51,885 nt of DNA. Origin: Patescibacteria group bacterium (GTDB taxonomy: Bacteria > Patescibacteriota > Minisyncoccia > Phycocordibacterales > JANLHH01). The stretch is taken from NCBI GenBank assembly GCA_038063375.1, contig JBBTVG010000005.1, forward strand, positions 21,669 to 73,553. The letters run 5' to 3'. Below, one piece after another: positions 8,046 to 15,637 of the stretch. Numbering within the stretch: position 1 is the stretch's first letter; every line of letters starts with the position of its first letter. The notes beneath the pieces are model-generated. The model was not told the origin of the DNA and did no database searches. It was given only the letters and a program-made list of their open reading frames with translations. Position numbers and translations under genes: made by a program.

Positions 8046-8351
8046 CTATTTCTTTTTGCTCTTCTTGTCCTTGTCTTTGCCGACACCTTGAACGAGCTTG
8101 TGCAAAAGCTTAGCCATGTATGCAACATTGATAGAGTAATACACCTCTTGGCCGCGCCGCTCGTCCATCACTAAGTCCGCCGCCTTGAGCACTTTGAGAT
8201 GCTGGGAAACGGCCGGTTGCGAGAGTTTGACCCTCTTCACCACAACAGAGACCGTAGAGGGGCCGTTCATAAGAGCTTCGAGCACGCGGTAGCGGTTCGC
8301 GTTACCGATGCCTTTGCCCAACTTCTCCATTTCGTCGCATAACTCCGACAT
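8046..8351 (-). CDS. ArsR-family transcriptional regulator
   Basis: A 101-residue winged-helix repressor. The helix-turn-helix is clear (VKLSQPAVSQHLKVLKAADL, about 42-61), followed by the wing MDERRGQEVYYSI. The metal-binding CxC of classical ArsR/SmtB is absent; only one cysteine occurs, near the N-terminus. It therefore probably senses something other than arsenic or zinc, or uses redox. A Lys-rich tail ends the protein. The upstream TTG at 8357 opens the same frame, but the ATG at 8351 is preferred since it coincides with the predicted transcription start. Its obvious target is its own promoter and the LUD gene 25 bp downstream. Confidence 0.9.
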   Translation of the reverse strand: MSELCDEMEKLGKGIGNANRYRVLEALMNGPSTVSVVVKRVKLSQPAVSQHLKVLKAADLVMDERRGQEVYYSINVAYMAKLLHKLVQGVGKDKDKKSKKK

Positions 8352-8357
8352 ATGCAA

Positions 8358-8386
8358 ATATTATTATATATCTATATAAAAGTCAA
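8358..8386 (-). promoter_or_regulatory. Promoter of the arsR-LUD operon, apparently leaderless
   Basis: TTGACT (8381-8386) and TAATAT (8358-8363) are exactly 17 bases apart on the minus strand. The expected start of transcription falls on or next to the A of the ArsR ATG at 8351, leaving no room for a ribosome-binding site. Confidence 0.65.
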
Positions 8387-8415
8387 CGCATTCATCAACT
8401 GCGCTCAGTATCAAA

Positions 8416-9402
8416 TTACTTCTTTTTTATAGCGGCTTTGACGGCCTTTTTGATTGAGGCGATGCCCATGCCGTAGTGTTCTATGAGCTCATCCGGAGTG
8501 CCGGACTGGCCAAACTGATCTTGCACGCCGATGAATGTGATGGAGGTCGGGTGCGCGGTCGCCAAAAATTCCGCTACCGCCGAACCCATACCGCCGTATA
8601 CCTGATGCTCCTCCACCGTAATGAGCGCTTGATGTTTTTTTGCAAAATCCAACACCCCTTTTTTATCAAGCGGTTTGATGGTTGCCAGATTCAAGACTGA
8701 CACCCCGACACCCTCGTCTTCCAGTTCTTTCGCGGCCATAAGCGCGTTGTACACGAGCGCGCCGCACGCAATAATACCAACTTGGCTTTTTATTCCCTTT
8801 TTTGGCTCAAAATAAACTTCCGCCTTCCCTATCTTGAATGGTGTCGCCTCAGTGGTGATGACCGGTGTTTTTTCCCGCGCTAAACGTATATACACCGGCC
8901 CTTCCATTTTTGCCGCAGCCAAGGTAGCTTTTTTCGCTTCAATAGAATCGCACGGCGCAATGACCGTCATACGCGGAATCACTCGGGTAATGGCGATGTC
9001 TTCAATTGCCTGATGCGTACCGCCGTCAGGACCCACCGACACGCCCGCGTGCGCCCCCGCGATCTTTACGTTCGCATTGTTATAGCAAATGGTCGTTCTG
9101 ATTTGCTCCCAGTTTCTTCCCGGAGAAAACATGGCATACGAAGCGATGAATGGAATCTTCCCCATCGCCGCAAAACCGCTCGCAACGGAGGCCATAGACT
9201 GTTCAGCGATTCCCATTTGAACAAAGCGCTCGGGAAATTCATTTGAAAAAATGCTAGTTTTGGTGGAGTCAGTCAGGTCGGCACACAGCGCGACTACGCG
9301 CTTGTCTTTCTTTCCCGCCTCCAAGAGCCCCTCGCCATATCCTTGCCGAATGGGAACCTGCTCAACGTCTTTGCTGAAAAGTTTTGGATTAAGTTTACTC
9401 AT
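8416..9402 (-). CDS. tkt: Transketolase, C-terminal half (pyrimidine and C domains)
   Basis: C-terminal subunit of a split transketolase, moving two-carbon ketol units between pentose and hexose phosphates. The 328 residues cover the pyrimidine-binding domain (RQGYGEGLLEAG; RFVQMGIAEQSM with the Glu that activates thiamine diphosphate; the AGAHAGVSVGPDGGTHQAIED loop) and the C-terminal domain (GMGSAVAEFL, FGQSGTPDELIEHYG). Its 5' end overlaps the N-half gene by 8 bp, so the two are translated together. The split form is known from archaea and is common in CPR. It is last in the operon that starts at gap. Confidence 0.93.
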   Translation of the reverse strand: MSKLNPKLFSKDVEQVPIRQGYGEGLLEAGKKDKRVVALCADLTDSTKTSIFSNEFPERFVQMGIAEQSMASVASGFAAMGKIPFIASYAMFSPGRNWEQIRTTICYNNANVKIAGAHAGVSVGPDGGTHQAIEDIAITRVIPRMTVIAPCDSIEAKKATLAAAKMEGPVYIRLAREKTPVITTEATPFKIGKAEVYFEPKKGIKSQVGIIACGALVYNALMAAKELEDEGVGVSVLNLATIKPLDKKGVLDFAKKHQALITVEEHQVYGGMGSAVAEFLATAHPTSITFIGVQDQFGQSGTPDELIEHYGMGIASIKKAVKAAIKKK

Positions 9403-10267
9403 GTTCTGATTTTATTTTACCCCCAAGTGTGCGGAGTTCGGCAAGCGCCATCTTCGCCTCCTCTGCGTTCGGCGGTTTGCCGTGCCATCTGAAGTCGCGT
9501 TCAAATTCTTCCACGCCTTTGCCGGGAATGGTATGCGCAATGATCAGGGAAGGTTTGTCGTATGCGGTTTGCGCCTGTCCCAACGCATCATTGAGCACTT
9601 CAAAATTGTGCCCGTCTACTTCCTGTACATGCCAGTTAAAGCTTTCAAATTTTTCGTAGAGTGGCTCCAGCGGCATAATGTCCCACGTGTAGCCGTCTAT
9701 CTGAATGTTGTTGCGGTCAACGATCGCAATCAGGTTGTGGATCTTTTCTTTGCCGGCTTGCATCGCCGCTTCCCACACCTGTCCGCAATCAAGCTCACCA
9801 TCGCCCATCAATACGTAAAAATGTTTTCGTGATGTCATTTCCCTATTATCCATGCGGTCAGCAAGCGCCATGCCAACTGCCTGTGAAAGACCGGAACCCA
9901 AAGGGCCGGAGCTGGTCTCAAGGGCAGGCAGCCACTCTCTGTGGGGATGTCCCTGCAGGCGTGAACCGAATTTTCGCAAAGTGGCGAGCTCTTTGAGAGG
10001 AAGAAAGCCTGCATGTGCCATCGCGGCATAGAGCACCGGACAAATATGGCCGTTGGAAAGGATGACACGATCCCGATCGGGCCATGAAGGATCTTTGGGC
10101 TTTTGTTTTAATATATGAAAATAGAGTAGCGTGAAGATATCGGCCATACCCAAAGGGCCGGCAGTGTGTCCGGAACCTGCCTCCACGAGCATTTCAATCA
10201 CCGACTTTCGGATCTCATTTGCCTGCAGTTCCAATTTTTTTACTTTATGATCGCTTAAATGTGCCAT
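9395..10267 (-). CDS. tkt: Transketolase, N-terminal half (thiamine diphosphate-binding)
   Basis: N-terminal subunit of the split transketolase, 290 residues. It includes SGHTAGPLGMADIFTLLYF, the SSGPLGSGLSQAVGMALADR stretch and the thiamine diphosphate/Mg motif GDGELDCGQVWEAAM with the downstream NN (VDRNNIQIDG). The partner domain is encoded by the next gene, which it overlaps by 8 bp. The rpe gene ends only 7 bp upstream. Together with rpe and rpiB this gives most of the non-oxidative pentose phosphate route; no transaldolase is seen in the window. Confidence 0.94.
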   Translation of the reverse strand: MAHLSDHKVKKLELQANEIRKSVIEMLVEAGSGHTAGPLGMADIFTLLYFHILKQKPKDPSWPDRDRVILSNGHICPVLYAAMAHAGFLPLKELATLRKFGSRLQGHPHREWLPALETSSGPLGSGLSQAVGMALADRMDNREMTSRKHFYVLMGDGELDCGQVWEAAMQAGKEKIHNLIAIVDRNNIQIDGYTWDIMPLEPLYEKFESFNWHVQEVDGHNFEVLNDALGQAQTAYDKPSLIIAHTIPGKGVEEFERDFRWHGKPPNAEEAKMALAELRTLGGKIKSEHE

Positions 10268-10274
10268 AGCGTAA

Positions 10275-10970
10275 TTACTCCTCGTACATTCCTTCGGGAT
10301 GGATGTTTCTGAAGTCGTTAATAGTTTTCTCTATGTCGTCGCTTTCAAAAATCGCGGATCCGGATATGAGACGCTCCGCGCCGGCACCCACCAAGAATGG
10401 AGCGATTTCCAAACTCACTCCTCCGTCAACACTTATTATAATATCCGGATGCTCTCTGCGCAACGTGGAAATCTTTTCAATAACGCGCGGATCAAACGGC
10501 TGTCCTTGGGAACCGATCTTTTCAATGCCCATGAATTGCACAAAGTTAATCCTCTCAATCCATTCTTCCAATTCACTATTGGGCGTGTCTATATTTATCG
10601 CGATGCCGATCTCCGTATCCATATGCTTCGCCATCTCAATGATCTCGCCCATCTTCTCCGTAGACTCAAGGTGCACAACAAGGCGGCTGAATCCCGCAAA
10701 AATAAAATCTTCTATGTGTTCTTCCGGCCGCTCTATCATGAGGTCCGCTTCAAAATAAAAATCCTCCCAAAAGGGCAACCCTTCTTCCTCTCGAAGGATC
10801 TTTTGGAAGTGCTCCTGGTCTCCCTTATAGTACGGCCAGCTTGGATGGGGGGCAAATTTGCCGTCCACTATGTCGATTTGAACTATGGGCGCGATACCGC
10901 GCACCTGGGCCAGTTTCTCCTTGAGGTCTTCAAAATCTTCCGGAATGATTGCGGGAAGTATCTCAATCAT
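10275..10970 (-). CDS. rpe: Ribulose-phosphate 3-epimerase family protein
   Basis: TIM-barrel epimerase interconverting ribulose 5-phosphate and xylulose 5-phosphate. The 231 residues show the family order: LPAII near the start, VQIDIVDGKFAPHPSW (metal-binding Asp), a VVHLES strand, the GIAINIDTP strand and the phosphate-binding ISVDGGVS and AGAERLISGSAIF. The sequence is more divergent than typical Rpe (for example SW replaces the usual N-I after the Asp motif), so a related epimerase is possible. The operon position next to rpiB and transketolase supports Rpe. It overlaps rpiB by 4 bp (ATGA). Confidence 0.85.
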   Translation of the reverse strand: MIEILPAIIPEDFEDLKEKLAQVRGIAPIVQIDIVDGKFAPHPSWPYYKGDQEHFQKILREEEGLPFWEDFYFEADLMIERPEEHIEDFIFAGFSRLVVHLESTEKMGEIIEMAKHMDTEIGIAINIDTPNSELEEWIERINFVQFMGIEKIGSQGQPFDPRVIEKISTLRREHPDIIISVDGGVSLEIAPFLVGAGAERLISGSAIFESDDIEKTINDFRNIHPEGMYEE

Positions 10971-11494
10971 AGATTGGAAGATAAGGAACCGTGAGGCATA
11001 TTGGCACCCTCGCCCAATTCATCAATTTTTTTAATCCTCCTTTGGTGCCGTGCGTCTTCGCTAAACGACGTTTCAAGGAAGAGCATCACCGCCTCTTTCG
11101 CCTCCTCTTCGTTCATGAAACGTGCGGCGAGTGAGAGAATGTTTGCATTATTGTGTTCACGAGACAATTTCACGATATCAAGAGAGCCGCCTGCCTCGCC
11201 GGCGCGAAGGCAAGGCGGGCCGTAATACACTATCGCGCGTACACCGGCTACTCTGTTGGCGGCAATAGCCTCACCTTGGCCTGATCCCCCCAGCACGATT
11301 CCCTTGCTTCCCGGATCCCCGGCAACCAATTTTGCGGCAGAAACGACAAAGTCCGGATAATCATCGGATTCGTCGTATTGGTACGCACCAGCATCAAAAA
11401 CTTCGTACCCGCTCTCGGCAAGAAACATTTTTAATTTTTCTTTGAGTGGAAACCCCGCATGATCACTGGCAAGATATATTTTCATAGGTTGCAT
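10967..11494 (-). CDS. rpiB: Ribose 5-phosphate isomerase B
   Basis: Interconverts ribose 5-phosphate and ribulose 5-phosphate. The 175 residues begin with the RpiB pattern IYLASDHAG (Asp11, His12). The active-site loop is GGSGQGEAIAAN (69-80), lacking the catalytic Cys of E. coli RpiB but with Glu75, as in the actinobacterial type where Glu serves as base. SREHNNANIL and RHQRRI are also present. Compared with the Mycobacterium protein as I recall it, there are about 12 extra residues (GPPCLRAGEAGG, about 92-103), coinciding with a GC-rich palindrome at 11185-11219. The first ATG at 11494 is used because a G-rich stretch lies 12 bases upstream. It overlaps rpe by 4 bp. Confidence 0.92.
   Translation of the reverse strand: MQPMKIYLASDHAGFPLKEKLKMFLAESGYEVFDAGAYQYDESDDYPDFVVSAAKLVAGDPGSKGIVLGGSGQGEAIAANRVAGVRAIVYYGPPCLRAGEAGGSLDIVKLSREHNNANILSLAARFMNEEEAKEAVMLFLETSFSEDARHQRRIKKIDELGEGANMPHGSLSSNL
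11185..11219. repeat. GC-rich imperfect palindrome inserted in frame in rpiB
   Basis: Arms GCCGCCTGCCT (11185-11195) and AAGGCAAGGCGGGC (11206-11219) pair with small bulges around a CGCCGGCGCG centre. The stretch is much more GC-rich than the rest of the gene and encodes the extra residues absent from related RpiB proteins. It behaves like an in-frame palindromic insertion. Confidence 0.5.
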
Positions 11495-11503
11495 AAATAG
11501 TTT

Positions 11504-11929
11504 TTACTCCCCCCTCAACTTCCACGATTTGATGCCGATGATGAGGAGCGAGATGATGAGGAAGAGTGATGGAAGAAGAATTGATGCCAACTGATCGTCA
11601 GTCGGACCACTTATCCAGCTGCCGGTAACCGGTGTATTGTTGAAAGTAAATAAAAGAATGCCGAGCATGAGCGGAAAAGCAACGACTGCAAACTTCGCCC
11701 ATGCAATGAATGCTTCACGGCGAAGGAAGAAAAGTATCAACGTAATAATGAAAGGGGTGGAAAATGCAATAGCTATCGGATCGAAAAAATGTGTCATTTC
11801 CACACAGCCACGATACTCTACTGTATTTTCTGTACACAGAAAATTTCTAACAGGGATCCTTATGAAGATAGTGGATACGAACAACAAGGATACCGCAAAC
11901 AAAATCGCTATTATTTTTTTCTGCTTCAT
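11504..11929 (-). CDS. Small membrane protein of the LCAT-like cassette, copy 1
   Basis: Unrecognised 141-residue membrane protein. It has a hydrophobic N-terminal helix (about 5-24), a short outside loop with two cysteines (CTENTVEYRGC), and three further hydrophobic stretches (about 52-70, 79-97, 117-136), ending in IKSWKLRGE. It has a close paralogue at 23671-24093; the block LMLGILLFTFNNTPVTGSW and the C-terminal GPTDDQLAS to SWKLRG are nearly identical. Both copies follow an LCAT-like hydrolase gene by 4-5 bp, so the pair works as a unit. A role in anchoring, exporting or protecting against the hydrolase is conceivable but unproven. rpiB begins 9 bp downstream. Confidence 0.75.
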   Translation of the reverse strand: MKQKKIIAILFAVSLLFVSTIFIRIPVRNFLCTENTVEYRGCVEMTHFFDPIAIAFSTPFIITLILFFLRREAFIAWAKFAVVAFPLMLGILLFTFNNTPVTGSWISGPTDDQLASILLPSLFLIISLLIIGIKSWKLRGE

Positions 11930-14337
11930 AGTTTTTATTCTACCACATTAGCCTTGATCTTCTCCACAATCTCTATCAGGCTCTGAGCATCTTCTGTTGA
12001 AATCTTTTGCTTGTCTTCGTCATCCTTGTCGTGCCCGCGACCATCTTCGCGATCTTCCTCTTCGTGCTTATCGTTCCCATCTCTTTCTTTCTCTTTCGTA
12101 TTCTTTCTGATTTCCTCCTTGAGTTTGCTGAGTATCTTGTCCAGCTCTTTTGTCGCTTTTTTGGGTTTCCCTTTTTCCAATTCTTTCTTCGCTTTTTCAA
12201 CCGACTCCATAAGGTCTTTCTTTAGACCTCTCTGTATGTCCATCGTGTTGATAATATCTTCAAGAATTTGGAGTGAAAAGACACTGGTATTCTCACCTTC
12301 GCCAATGGAAACATCGGTTGTGCCGTCTCCATTAACGTCAATTGCAAGAAGAGAGGTAGTAATATCTCCTCCGATTTGAACGGTCGCGGTGGTGCTTGCC
12401 GTTACGGGAATATCTTCATAGAGAACAGTGTTTGTCATCTCTTCACCGATCACTTCTTCAATTTTAAGCGTAAATGTGCCAAGTGAAAGTCCGTTCAATT
12501 GAACCATGGTAGTTGAGGCATTGCCTCCGCCGGTATACTGCCCCTCCCCGATCTGCCAATAATAGCTGTTGGGAATCTGCTCTTCAAAAAGTTCAATATC
12601 GGACAACGGATCAGGGTTTGGTATTGAGCCCGTATGGCGACCAGATTCATCATAGAGATGTAGTGAGACGGGTGAATGAGCGCTTATGCGCAACCGCTTG
12701 ATGGTGTCTGAAACGGGCGGAGTAGATGATGAAATGAAAACGGGAAGCATGCTTGTGGCCCCACGCTTAATGAGAGTGGTAATGAGATCTTGAAGGGGAT
12801 CAATTTCAAGAATATTTTTGTGGGAACGACCACTAATTTCAGGCAGTAGAAATTCTTCTTCGTTATATTTAAATATATCAACATAATACCTCTCCCCTCC
12901 CAATGCTTCAGCTGATACAGAAACAACTGTCCCATCTCCTTCCGATGTGATGAGCGGCTGCGGATCAATGACGTCTACATTTTGGCATACCGAGAGATCT
13001 TGGGTGCACACATTCTTTATTGCCGCCGTATATCGAACGCCACGCAACGTATCAAGCCCCCAGCCGACCACTTCAATAACGTCAATTCCTTCCGGTGGTG
13101 TCCATGCATCAAGCTCTTTGTGGCGCTCTTCGGCATTCACCAAGAAATGTTCTTTGAGAACGTTGGGGATATTCACTTCACCCGAAAGGGGTTCAGCTCT
13201 ACCGCCGTACTCACCGCGGAGAAATCTGCGTAACGTATCATAGTCTGAAATGGAGTCACTGTAGATAGCGCGAAGCGCCTCTGTTACGAATGTGACGGCA
13301 TCAAACTCAATGACCGGACGAATGGACGTGCCAAGACGGTTGAAATACTCTTGTGACGGAAGAAGAGTATATGCGCTCTTCATATTCTCCGCCATCTCAC
13401 GGGTAGCTTCCTTGCTGGGAAAACCAATAGGAAATTTTGCTCCGTGAAGCATTTCCAAAATCGCTTTCGGCGTTCCGAGCTCCGGAGCGGCAATCATAAT
13501 AATACGGTCAACGAGGTGCGCTTTCCCTTGCCGTTCCAATTCATTCATTAATTCCTTTGCCACCAAGCCGCCGTTTGAATGCGTAACGAGCGTTACTTTG
13601 CCTGTGGGCGAGGTGCTTGCCATCTCTTCAATGCGCGACACCATAGTGTATCCGCTGTTTTTAAGGGAGATAACGCGGGTTGCTACGTCTTTGATATCCA
13701 TCCGCCAGTCATACGGCAGTGACTGAAATTCTTTGATGTCGCCATTGGCAACCATGGCATTCATGTGCGCAAGAAATCCTTTGTAAATATTGACAGTATA
13801 TGCCTCATCAACAACATCGTTGGTGTAAATATCAGGATCAATACTTTCTCCCGTAATCGGCGAGAGAGCGAGCTTTCCTACATCGTTGTTTGTGTTTGGT
13901 GTCCACAATTGATTCTCAAAGAGTCCCTCCTGTACGTACAACCGGCTCGCTTCAAGCCCCGGCAGAAACGCCACATTGGAATAGCCGGTTTGGAAGAAGA
14001 GAGTGCCGTCAGCAGGTAGATACAGAGTGGTGCTTGCGCTCTGCGCTTCAAAATAATATTGATACTTCCCTTTTGGGAATGTCGAGGTGGCGATATATTG
14101 TTCACCGTTGGTAAAAATACCGTCGCGAAGCGTGGTGCTTGCGGACGCCATGTCGGGTACCATTGAGAAACTTGTTGTCGCGGTGCCATTTCCCACAAAC
14201 ACATTCATTCCGCTGGGCGCAGTAGCGCCGGTATACACCGCCTTAAACACCATGGGTGTAGAGCTCGCTGTCCCCTTGTTCGGATGCACGCCCGAACTTA
14301 TCGCGTCTGCCGCAAAGCCATCTTCTTCGGCGTAGGA
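11504..14337 (-). repeat. Duplicated cassette block, copy 1
   Basis: This stretch covers the small membrane protein gene and the part of the hydrolase gene from the Ig-like domain to the stop. It is a diverged direct copy of 23671-26464, clearly alignable at the DNA level over nearly 2.8 kb. Similarity stops at about residue 429 of the hydrolase, where the N-terminal domains become unrelated. Confidence 0.8.
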
Positions 14338-15621
14338 GAGCATTAATGAAACATCAGGAGCACTTATCCACCCGTCCTGCGTTATCCAAGGGAGAAGGTC
14401 GGAATTAAACCGGTCAAGAACAAGGGGTGTGTCGCAGAAACTATCGGCGTTCGTGTCTGCACAGCCTTCTGCTGGTTTGTCATAAGTGTCCCAGTAGTTG
14501 CCGCCGTCAGGAAGCGCGCGATTAAAAAGACTTACGCTATTGAAGGAATTTATGTGGCGAATCGCGCTTGCAAAAAAGTTATTCTGAAAAATCTCGTTGT
14601 TCTGGGAATACTGAAGATTCATCGCATAGAAACCGTGGTTTCGGATGGTGTTGTTGTGGATGATGTTGTTGTCAGAATATTGGAGAGCCATGCCGATAGG
14701 TCCATTTTCTATGAGATTCAGCGTAATCGTGTTTTTGTTACTCCGGGAGAGAGAAATACCGCCGTTCGAATGAAAGTCTGTGATGATGTTTTGAGAAAGA
14801 GCATTCCCGTTTGAAGAAACGAGGAAAATACCGAACGGGAGCGTGGTGAACGTATTCTTTGTGATGTTGGTGGACGAAGCGGTATCCAGAGAAACACCAA
14901 AGGCGCCTTCAGCGATAGTGTTCCCTTCGATCGTAATCCCCTCCGATGAAATAAGCGCGATGTTGTCGCGGAAATTTTTGATTGCGAGGTTTTTGATGGT
15001 GACTCCTTTCCGCCCCGAGAGAAAGACCCCCATGCCGGAACCTGGGCCGGAAAGCATATATCCTCCGCCATCAAGGGTGATGCCATCGGAGTCAATCTGA
15101 ATAGTTTGAGCGAGGTTTCCGGTGAGCACGCAGGTCTTTGCAATGCTATTCCAAATCCCAATAGAAGCGCAGTCTCCTCCCGTTGCATCGTCGCGGATAA
15201 AGTACGTGCTCTCCCGTGGTTGGATAATGAGGAAATTTTTATCGTTGAGGTTTTGTGTGAATACGCCGCGACCCGTGCCATCAGTCGTGAACGTGCGCTT
15301 ATCGTGATAATCGTTTTCGTAGAGGAAATAGGTATGTGCCAGTATTAGACCGGTAAGTACGATTTCGGTGGAAGAAGCGATAGTAAGGGGTTCAAGACGT
15401 ATTGTTGCTGTATCAAGAGCGGAAACAAGGCGTACACGAAGCGGCTCTGTGCTCGTGAACGTGAGAGTGTCTACGTCGTTTGTTGCTTCAAAGTACGTAT
15501 CTTCCCCTTCAACGATAAGAGGAATAGTCTGCGCAGACACACCAAAAGAAAAAAGAAAGAAAAGCGCCCCTGTACCAAGTGCTTTGAGAACTGTTTTTTT
15601 ATTAGTGGCGCTTTTTACCAT
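11935..15621 (-). CDS. Secreted LCAT-like alpha/beta hydrolase with beta-helix N-domain (copy 1)
   Basis: A 1228-residue exported protein. In order: signal peptide (1-30, ending VSA); an N-terminal beta domain; a right-handed beta-helix of the NosD kind (about 170-400) ending in GNYWDTYD; an Ig-like domain (about 440-545); a lecithin:cholesterol acyltransferase-type hydrolase (about 548-950) with FLPGLEASRLY, LPYDWRMD, nucleophile Ser682 in THSNGG, Asp896 in EGDGTV and His934 in SHKN; a beta domain (HSPVSLHLYDESGRHTG); and a charged helical tail like FIMAH domains. A lipase, esterase or acyltransferase on lipids or surface polymers is inferred. It begins 16 bp after gap. The AGGA is unusually close to the ATG. 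Confidence 0.78.
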   Translation of the reverse strand: MVKSATNKKTVLKALGTGALFFLFSFGVSAQTIPLIVEGEDTYFEATNDVDTLTFTSTEPLRVRLVSALDTATIRLEPLTIASSTEIVLTGLILAHTYFLYENDYHDKRTFTTDGTGRGVFTQNLNDKNFLIIQPRESTYFIRDDATGGDCASIGIWNSIAKTCVLTGNLAQTIQIDSDGITLDGGGYMLSGPGSGMGVFLSGRKGVTIKNLAIKNFRDNIALISSEGITIEGNTIAEGAFGVSLDTASSTNITKNTFTTLPFGIFLVSSNGNALSQNIITDFHSNGGISLSRSNKNTITLNLIENGPIGMALQYSDNNIIHNNTIRNHGFYAMNLQYSQNNEIFQNNFFASAIRHINSFNSVSLFNRALPDGGNYWDTYDKPAEGCADTNADSFCDTPLVLDRFNSDLLPWITQDGWISAPDVSLMLSYAEEDGFAADAISSGVHPNKGTASSTPMVFKAVYTGATAPSGMNVFVGNGTATTSFSMVPDMASASTTLRDGIFTNGEQYIATSTFPKGKYQYYFEAQSASTTLYLPADGTLFFQTGYSNVAFLPGLEASRLYVQEGLFENQLWTPNTNNDVGKLALSPITGESIDPDIYTNDVVDEAYTVNIYKGFLAHMNAMVANGDIKEFQSLPYDWRMDIKDVATRVISLKNSGYTMVSRIEEMASTSPTGKVTLVTHSNGGLVAKELMNELERQGKAHLVDRIIMIAAPELGTPKAILEMLHGAKFPIGFPSKEATREMAENMKSAYTLLPSQEYFNRLGTSIRPVIEFDAVTFVTEALRAIYSDSISDYDTLRRFLRGEYGGRAEPLSGEVNIPNVLKEHFLVNAEERHKELDAWTPPEGIDVIEVVGWGLDTLRGVRYTAAIKNVCTQDLSVCQNVDVIDPQPLITSEGDGTVVSVSAEALGGERYYVDIFKYNEEEFLLPEISGRSHKNILEIDPLQDLITTLIKRGATSMLPVFISSSTPPVSDTIKRLRISAHSPVSLHLYDESGRHTGSIPNPDPLSDIELFEEQIPNSYYWQIGEGQYTGGGNASTTMVQLNGLSLGTFTLKIEEVIGEEMTNTVLYEDIPVTASTTATVQIGGDITTSLLAIDVNGDGTTDVSIGEGENTSVFSLQILEDIINTMDIQRGLKKDLMESVEKAKKELEKGKPKKATKELDKILSKLKEEIRKNTKEKERDGNDKHEEEDREDGRGHDKDDEDKQKISTEDAQSLIEIVEKIKANVVE

Positions 15622-15637
15622 TTCCTGTCTTTTTTGA

